Assembly (NCBI RefSeq): GCF_024220585.1
Contig: NZ_JAMXKF010000004.1
Location: 310,001 to 374,000, forward strand
DNA length: 64,000 bases
Reading direction: 5' to 3'
Origin: Dyadobacter diqingensis
GTDB lineage: Bacteria > Bacteroidota > Bacteroidia > Cytophagales > Spirosomataceae
Of this stretch, positions 59,496 through 64,000 are shown one piece after another (position 1 is the first letter of the stretch; the number at the start of each line of letters is the position of its first letter). The notes under the pieces were generated by a model. That model had not been told where the DNA came from and did no database searches. It worked only from the letters and a program-made list of their open reading frames with translations. The position numbers and the translations under genes are program-made.

Positions 59496-59942
59496 TTAAC
59501 GCTTGTAGACGATCGTCATTGATTTCGCCTGGGTGGGATTTGGTGTCTTTGGATTGTCGGTATAATTGAAAAGCCAGATCATCGTGCTGCCTTCAAAACT
59601 GACATTGTATATCTGGATAGGAAATTTCTCGTCTCCCGAATTGATTGTGATTTTGTTCCCGCGTTGCCTCCACGTTGTTTTGCCATTCATCGCTTCCAGC
59701 ATTTTCTTCATGTTGGTACAATCGCCGGCATCAATGGTCACTTGTCCGCCAGGTGCATAGGTATAGGTAATCGTTGCGGCGCAGGGCATGGATTTGAGCT
59801 GCGACTGAAACATGTCTGACTTACTTCCGTCATTTTTTGCGAGTATAATGGAAGTTCGTTTCCATGTTCCGGTGATATTTTGAGCAGAAGCGAAGCTGCC
59901 CATTAAGAAAAAAATGGCAAAAGACAGCATGAGATTTTTCAT
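59496..59942 (-). CDS. Secreted lipocalin-like protein
   Basis: Signal peptide MKNLMLSFAIFFLMGSFASAQ, followed by a 127-residue beta-rich domain starting NITGTWKRTSIILAKNDGSK. This matches the opening 'i.GtWk..s' strand of the lipocalin-like families common in Bacteroidota. Two Cys residues (MPCAAT, GDCTN) are spaced for a disulfide. Later strands TTWRQRGNKITINSGDEKFP, IQIYNVSFEGSTMIWLFNYT and KSMTIVYKR complete a barrel-like pattern. Its ligand and role are unknown. Intergenic A/T-rich DNA on both sides suggests an independent unit. Confidence 0.75.
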   Translation of the reverse strand: MKNLMLSFAIFFLMGSFASAQNITGTWKRTSIILAKNDGSKSDMFQSQLKSMPCAATITYTYAPGGQVTIDAGDCTNMKKMLEAMNGKTTWRQRGNKITINSGDEKFPIQIYNVSFEGSTMIWLFNYTDNPKTPNPTQAKSMTIVYKR

Positions 59943-60218
59943 AACAATTAGTAAGCTAGCTGATGTTTTGACTGATAGAACCTCATTAAAAATAACATTA
60001 TTTATCGTTTAATTTTCATCCTGTTTTAACATACTTTTTATTGATATTTTGAGAAAGGAATGTCAGCAGATTCGTCTTCGTTCTGAACGGTATCATATCA
60101 TAAAGTATGTTAAATGGCCGGGAATCCCCGAATATCACAAAACGGTTTACCTAGATTTGACGTATTAAAACAGAGAGTAGAGCAAGAGAATAATTTTAAA
60201 TTTTATTTTTCAACGATG

Positions 60219-60920
60219 ATGAAATACCATTTTTGGATCGTTTTGATTTTTGTTTGTTCGCATGCTGCGTTTGGACAAAATGCGGTAAAAATCAGGAGAG
60301 AGGAAACCGGAGATATCCTTAAAGCTGAGACGGAAATCGGTTTAAAAACGGAGGCCGACAGTCAGAAAGTATTCAAGAAGAAGTTTATTCCAAATCCGAA
60401 ACGCGCGGCTCAGTTGGCGGCGATCTTGCCGGGATCGGGACAGATTTACAACCGCGATTACTGGAAAGCGCCTCTCGTTTTTGCGGCTTTGGCGGGAGGA
60501 ACCTGGACGGCCATTTACTGGCATGTCCGTTACCAGGATTTTGTTCAGGCTTACAAGTCATTTTATGATCTTGTTCCTTCAAGCGAAACCTATGGGCAGT
60601 TAAAAGCAAGTCTGGCTACGGATCCATACCTGCCGGTTTTTTATCGTGGTGGTATTTTGAATGGAAAGCGTGATGACGCCAAGCCCATGACAATTGATCA
60701 GGTTAAAAAGGCAAAAGATACCTATCGCCGGTATTTTCAAACGGCGGTCGTAGTGACGGTTGCTCTTTACGCCGTTTCAATTATTGAGGCGAACGTCGCT
60801 GCACATATGAAAACTTTTGACTTGTCAGATGATCTCACACTGCGTGTTGAACCCAGGATTAGTCAGCCGATGGTCAGTCAGCCTGTGCCTGGTGTCCGGC
60901 TGGTTTTTACATTAAAATAA
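60219..60920 (+). CDS. DUF5683-family protein
   Basis: A signal peptide (MKYHFWIVLIFVCSHAAFGQ) precedes the DUF5683 signature NPKRAAQLAAILPGSGQIYN, RDYWKAPLVFAALAGGTWTA. Two membrane helices lie at about 98-115 and 182-200. The loop between them is charged. Members occur in most Bacteroidota near division or envelope genes, but their function is not established. The start at 60219 (or 60216, adjacent ATG) is preferred to an ATG 105 bp upstream, because only this one yields a signal peptide. The gene converges on the T9SS cargo gene over a hairpin. Confidence 0.82.
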   Translation: MKYHFWIVLIFVCSHAAFGQNAVKIRREETGDILKAETEIGLKTEADSQKVFKKKFIPNPKRAAQLAAILPGSGQIYNRDYWKAPLVFAALAGGTWTAIYWHVRYQDFVQAYKSFYDLVPSSETYGQLKASLATDPYLPVFYRGGILNGKRDDAKPMTIDQVKKAKDTYRRYFQTAVVVTVALYAVSIIEANVAAHMKTFDLSDDLTLRVEPRISQPMVSQPVPGVRLVFTLK

Positions 60921-60923
60921 ATC

Positions 60924-60959
60924 GGACATTCGTCGCGTATAAATTCGTAACGAATGTCC
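60924..60959. terminator. Bidirectional hairpin between DUF5683 and T9SS-cargo genes
   Basis: GGACATTCGT (60924-60933) pairs perfectly with ACGAATGTCC (60950-60959). It occupies most of the 61-bp convergent gap. Confidence 0.75.
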
Positions 60960-60981
60960 TCCTTTATTATCAAGGCAAATG

Positions 60982-61959
60982 TTATTGTTTTACAAATTTA
61001 AGAGAGGTTTTAGCGCCATCCTCGTAATTAATAATCAGGGCATAATAGCCCGGTTTCAAGCGAGTCACAACAATCCCAGTTTCATATAAATACTTATCCC
61101 GACTGAGTGTTTTTCCGGTCAAATCATAAATTTCCAGTGAGCTGATCTTTGCCGATACGTTGGTTTTAAGATATAACCTGTCACTTACCGGATTGGGATA
61201 AATGGTAATTTCGTCGGAATTTTTGAAATCCACATTTTTAATACTGCTGAAAGCATAGCTGTCATCTTTGTCAGTCATTTTTAACCGGTAGTAATTAATC
61301 CCATTGCTGACGTCGCCGTGAACGAAGCGATATGAATTGTATTGACTGCTTTCTCCCACTGCTTCAATCCGGCCGATATTTTTCCAGGTTTTTGCATCGG
61401 CGCTATGTTCAATTTCAAAATAAGCCGCATTGGTTTCAAAGGCCGTGGCCCATCGCAGGACACTTGTTTGTGATTCAGATTTTGCAGTAAACTCGATCAG
61501 TTTAACCGGCAGCGCATTTGCGGGTTCAACAGCAGTGATCAGCTTTAACTTGGAATCGGTAAATGTACTGTAAATCTGATTGTTGAAAAGTGTGCCGGGT
61601 GAGAGTATATATCCGAGTACACCGTTGGTGTAATGCGCGATTTGAAGTTTATTTTTATCATTACCGTTTAGTTCTGCCGGAACAAAATTGATCTGAGCTT
61701 TACCGTTGTAATTTACCTCGTTGATAAACCGAAAAACATAATTGATGCTGTTTTTTGAATTGATACTAACGGGAATATTGCTCTTGTAAAGCACAGTGAC
61801 TTTGGGCGAAAAGTCGGCCGAAGGTGTAAGCACCAGATCTTCAAAAGTAAAAACGGTACCCGCTTTCACGGTCATTCCCTCATTGCCAATGTTCACGCCC
61901 ACCTGAGCGTAGGAACCGCTGATCGTGAGACAGCATAGTAAAATAAGTATGGGTTTCAT
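60982..61959 (-). CDS. T9SS-exported protein with type A sorting domain
   Basis: A signal peptide (CCLTISGSYAQ) is followed by a beta-rich passenger (VGVNIGNEGMTVKAGTVFTF). From about residue 155 there is a frequent T9SS pre-sorting module, ALPVKLIEFTAKSESQTSVL with RWATAFETNAAYFEIEHSAD. The C-terminal type A sorting domain is clear: EITIYPNPVSDRLYLKTNVS, ISSLEIYDLTGKTLSRDKYL, and the terminal LKPGYYALIINYEDGAKTSL, KFVKQ. The protein is therefore moved across the outer membrane by the type IX system and anchored or released. The passenger has no catalytic motif I recognise. It starts 62 bp downstream of the S74 gene in a likely two-gene operon. Confidence 0.88.
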   Translation of the reverse strand: MKPILILLCCLTISGSYAQVGVNIGNEGMTVKAGTVFTFEDLVLTPSADFSPKVTVLYKSNIPVSINSKNSINYVFRFINEVNYNGKAQINFVPAELNGNDKNKLQIAHYTNGVLGYILSPGTLFNNQIYSTFTDSKLKLITAVEPANALPVKLIEFTAKSESQTSVLRWATAFETNAAYFEIEHSADAKTWKNIGRIEAVGESSQYNSYRFVHGDVSNGINYYRLKMTDKDDSYAFSSIKNVDFKNSDEITIYPNPVSDRLYLKTNVSAKISSLEIYDLTGKTLSRDKYLYETGIVVTRLKPGYYALIINYEDGAKTSLKFVKQ

Positions 61960-62020
61960 TGGATTTTAAATAGAGTTGGAGATGCCAGCCGTCGCCAACC
62001 GGCACCTGATTGAGATGGCA

Positions 62021-63262
62021 TTAAGGCAAAAATGTCAGAGCAGGTTGAGCAGAACGTTCAGTTAACATTGCCTCAATTTTCTCTAAACGGGCATTGGAAA
62101 CTGATTCTTTTTGTTTTGAAGCAGCCAGTTCTGCTTTGAGCAGATTTACCTCCTGAATTAAAGCCTGAATCGCAATCAGATTGACGCCATCGAAATCGGC
62201 CTGATTAATGCTTTTAGGTTCTCCGATTGTTCCCAGTGAATCGGTGCCGAAAGCTGCAAAGAAATCCTGAGCCATAGGTCCGTAGTGACGGAAAGTTGTA
62301 ACGTCCTGTCCTTTGTAATTCCAGCTTCCCAGTTTCATTTTACTGATCTTGGCAAGAAAATCAGCGCCATCTGCCTTTCTGAAATTCTCTTTGCGGGTTG
62401 AGTCTGAAAGCACAGTCCAGGCATTGCCGCCGTGAGCAAGCGCTACGCCAATCGTCGCCTGATAATTGGTGAACAACTTGTAGCCACTGTTAAAACGCAT
62501 AACCATTTGATTATCCAGGTCCGGTTTCAGGAACTCACCATTGGTTACCTGCGTAGCGTCACCGAAAGCAAAACTGCCTTTTTTCAGCATGGTGTGACAA
62601 TTTGATCCCAACGTCACAGAATAATCACCGCTTGACCAGCTGTTGAAACCAATGGCGGTTGTATATTTTCCGGTGGTCGTGGTGGTATGACCCATTGCGG
62701 TGGAGTAGTCTCCCGAAGCATCTGAGCCATAACCCAGTGCAACGGAGTAGTCGCCGATGGCGGAATTGGTATTACCCAGTGCTACGGAATAGTTACCCCC
62801 GGCAAAACTTTGTTTGCCCATGGCAATCGCACTTTCTCCGGACGCAATATTGGTGTTCCCAATGGCAACGGCACCTTTACCGGAAGCCTTACTTACTTCA
62901 CCCATTGCGATGGAAAACATATTGGTTGCCTGTGCATCTTTCCCGAACGCGAAGGAAAGTTCGCCAACATTGATAGGGTGCCACTGACTGCTGGTGACCA
63001 GTCCTGCGCGGAATGCCGTTTTGTTTCCAAACCATACAAGTTTTTTCCCGCTGCCGGTCAGGTCGTAACCGAACAGTACATCTTTATCTTCAACAACATG
63101 GAAAAATGCCTGCGGGGTGGACGTCCCTATACCTACTTGCGCCATGGTACTTTTTGAAAACAGGATAATTAAAAGGGATAAAAGAAGTGCCGGATTTTTG
63201 CGTGTGTGAAAACCAGCGGATTTTAAAAGAGAAAATGAGTGACAGTAAAGAAGATTTTTCAT
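62021..63262 (-). CDS. Exported YadA-head/S74 tail-fibre-like protein
   Basis: A long N-terminal signal region reaches STMAQ, after which VGIGTSTPQAFFHV starts the mature part. Residues about 105-230 carry some eight YadA-head-like repeats of about 14 residues (SGESAIAMGKQSF, GGNYSVALGNTNS, IGDYSVALGYGSD, SGDYSTAMGHTTT), which form a left-handed beta-roll in trimeric adhesins. The C-terminal domain (about 300-400, SDSTRKENFRKADGADFLAK to YGPMAQDFFAAFG) resembles the S74 intramolecular chaperone of phage tail fibres and endosialidases. There the Ser-Asp...Lys arrangement performs self-cleavage after trimerisation. A terminal coiled coil with heptads (LIQEVNLLKAELAASKQKES) fits a trimer. The ATG at 63262 starts a better signal than one 75 bp upstream. 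Its promoter carries the four-repeat element. Confidence 0.85.
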   Translation of the reverse strand: MKNLLYCHSFSLLKSAGFHTRKNPALLLSLLIILFSKSTMAQVGIGTSTPQAFFHVVEDKDVLFGYDLTGSGKKLVWFGNKTAFRAGLVTSSQWHPINVGELSFAFGKDAQATNMFSIAMGEVSKASGKGAVAIGNTNIASGESAIAMGKQSFAGGNYSVALGNTNSAIGDYSVALGYGSDASGDYSTAMGHTTTTTGKYTTAIGFNSWSSGDYSVTLGSNCHTMLKKGSFAFGDATQVTNGEFLKPDLDNQMVMRFNSGYKLFTNYQATIGVALAHGGNAWTVLSDSTRKENFRKADGADFLAKISKMKLGSWNYKGQDVTTFRHYGPMAQDFFAAFGTDSLGTIGEPKSINQADFDGVNLIAIQALIQEVNLLKAELAASKQKESVSNARLEKIEAMLTERSAQPALTFLP

Positions 63263-63335
63263 GACAAATTTTGAATATAAAAGAATGATTAAAGCCTCGT
63301 TTGGACACGAAAGTATTTTCGTTGGAAGGCGTTGC

Positions 63336-63366
63336 AAACTTAGGTCAGTTCACAGCGAGGCTCCAA
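63336..63366 (-). promoter_or_regulatory. Promoter of the S74/T9SS unit
   Basis: Read on the minus strand: TTG (63366-63364), 20 nt, TAAGTTTG (63343-63336). Same spacing as the vWA-cluster promoter at 40062-40092. Confidence 0.75.
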
Positions 63367-63375
63367 TTTTTGGAA

Positions 63376-63429
63376 GTATACAAGAAGTAAACGACCGGAT
63401 ATTTAAGGTATACAAAAGGTGGACGAGGC
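63376..63429 (-). promoter_or_regulatory. Four-repeat GTATACAAAAG element (S74/T9SS unit)
   Basis: On the plus strand, repeats start at 63376 (GTATACAAGAA), 63387 (GTAAACGACCG), 63408 (GTATACAAAAG) and 63419 (GTGGACGAGGC). The offsets 0, 11, 32 and 43 and the 9-nt gap from the -33 TTG are identical to the element at 40102-40157. Confidence 0.7.
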
Positions 63430-63976
63430 CAGTTTAAGCCTGAAAAAGTGCTGTTTTCTATTTCTTTTTGGAGGATTAGCAGAAAATCGCAGGTGTCCGG
63501 GGGGGCCTTTTGATCAAAATACTATTTGACACGATATCACAGGATCATTGACGGTTCCGGGTTGTTCTGTACGGGGAAATGAGCAGGGTATTAAATCAGA
63601 GACTGCGATAAAATGATTGAAAATTTATATCATCAGCATGGAAGAAATGAATTATTTCATTTGGAATAATATAGAAATAATTCATTTCTTTACTTGATAT
63701 TCAGAAACCAAATAATCAAAAAGTAACTACACTTTAATTGTGTAATATATTGTTGATTAGATAGTTATTTGATTAAATGATTAGTAGAAAGAATTCCTGT
63801 TTTTGGAAAATGCTTTTTTAGATCACGGAAAGATTATCTTTGTGAACATAATCGATATTGACCTGCAAAACTTTGGTTTTTAGTATTTCAATATTTTTTT
63901 TCAGACAGTGCAACGCCTTTTGGAGTTTTTGTGTCTAAAAGTATAGTTAAGTAACGTTATCACATTTCACCAGTTT
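63430..63976. other. A/T-rich region without a gene
   Basis: About 550 bp in which no ORF of 60 codons or more exists. It contains a long perfect inverted repeat at 63642-63690. An 18-codon ORF (63613-63669) overlaps that repeat and is not convincing. No tRNA or known ncRNA structure is recognised. Confidence 0.6.
63642..63690. repeat. 17-bp perfect inverted repeat
   Basis: AAGAAATGAATTATTTC (63642-63658) is the exact reverse complement of GAAATAATTCATTTCTT (63674-63690), with a 15-nt spacer. It is A/T-rich, so a weak RNA terminator, but it is long enough to be an operator or cruciform. Confidence 0.6.
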
Positions 63977-64000
63977 ATGAACGTATTTTTAAAGTTAGGT
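63977..64000 (+). CDS. Possible start of a gene cut by the window end
   Basis: An ATG opens eight in-frame codons (MNVFLKLG) to the last base, after about 700 bp of gene-free DNA. Too short to identify; the basic, hydrophobic beginning would suit an exported or outer-membrane protein, but this is only a guess. Confidence 0.3.

Noticed and set aside
62570..62960. Repetitive DNA that could be taken for a minisatellite or CRISPR-like array
   Set aside because: The repeats are in frame and encode YadA-head motifs of the S74 protein; there are no uniform repeats and spacers.
63613..63669. 18-codon ORF in the last intergenic region
   Set aside because: Very short, overlaps the inverted repeat, and lacks the promoter or terminal-residue pattern seen in the two Cys leaders.

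Overview
The window reads as chromosomal DNA of a Gram-negative Bacteroidota, most likely a Cytophagales/Spirosomaceae member such as Dyadobacter. This is inferred from family content, not from a database search. The evidence is two SusC/SusD pairs, several TonB-dependent receptors with carboxypeptidase-regulatory-like N-terminal domains, an ECF sigma/FecR/STN-receptor triplet, a type IX secretion sorting domain, DUF4856, DUF5683 and DUF6134 proteins, LytTR and OmpR regulators, and promoters of the Bacteroidota type (TTG, about 20 nt, TAnnTTTG). I found no rRNA, tRNA, CRISPR array, insertion sequence or integrase.
Layout. 1-8.4 kb: end of a LytTR regulator, an Ntn-hydrolase fused to TPR and an AMPK/CBM48-like domain, a thioredoxin-like lipoprotein, a sialidase and an outer-membrane beta-barrel receptor. 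7.6-10.4 kb: a PAP2 phosphatase and an LtaS-like phosphoglycerol transferase. 10.6-15.0 kb: a FecI/FecR/FecA-like surface-signalling siderophore system. 15.1-18.1 kb: an OmpR/histidine kinase pair diverging from an orphan OmpR-like regulator with a degenerate receiver. 18.2-24.7 kb: a probable iron operon (DUF4856 lipoprotein, imelysin, HTTM protein, FecA-like receptor), followed by a one-domain Fur-like protein whose promoter carries a Fur-box-like dyad. 24.8-30.2 kb: another receptor, an SDR enzyme, a sterol desaturase/fatty-acid hydroxylase and a DUF6134 protein. 30.3-35.5 kb: the first SusCD pair. 35.5-40.0 kb: a vWA protein and four small unknown genes. 40.4-44.4 kb: an MpaB/DUF2236 oxygenase, a diheme cytochrome c, a PhyH dioxygenase and two VOC proteins. 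44.6-49.6 kb: the second SusCD pair under a tandem LacI-type palindrome. 49.7-60.9 kb: a MATE pump, an orphan FtsX-type permease, an SdpI-like protein, a Tat-exported toroid protein, a TPR lipoprotein, an M81 peptidase, a lipocalin-like protein and a DUF5683 protein. 61.0-63.3 kb: a T9SS cargo and a YadA-head/S74 tail-fibre-like protein.
The most interesting signals are regulatory. (1) Two unrelated transcripts, the 40.0 kb vWA cluster and the 63.3 kb S74/T9SS pair, have promoters with the same base-level geometry: TAnnTTTG, 20 nt, TTG, 9 nt, then four direct repeats starting 0, 11, 32 and 43 bp further on. (2) Two 30-codon leader ORFs, one ending in four cysteines and one in Cys-Pro-Cys-Arg-Ile, lie behind near-identical promoter/operator sequences ahead of the sterol-desaturase operon and the first SusCD pair; RNA hairpins sit at their Cys codons or stop. 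This suggests cysteine- or sulfur-sensing attenuation. (3) A mini-Fur protein sits under a large Fur-box dyad. (4) A TTYAGAA direct repeat with 11-bp spacing is shared by the PAP2 gene and the orphan response regulator.
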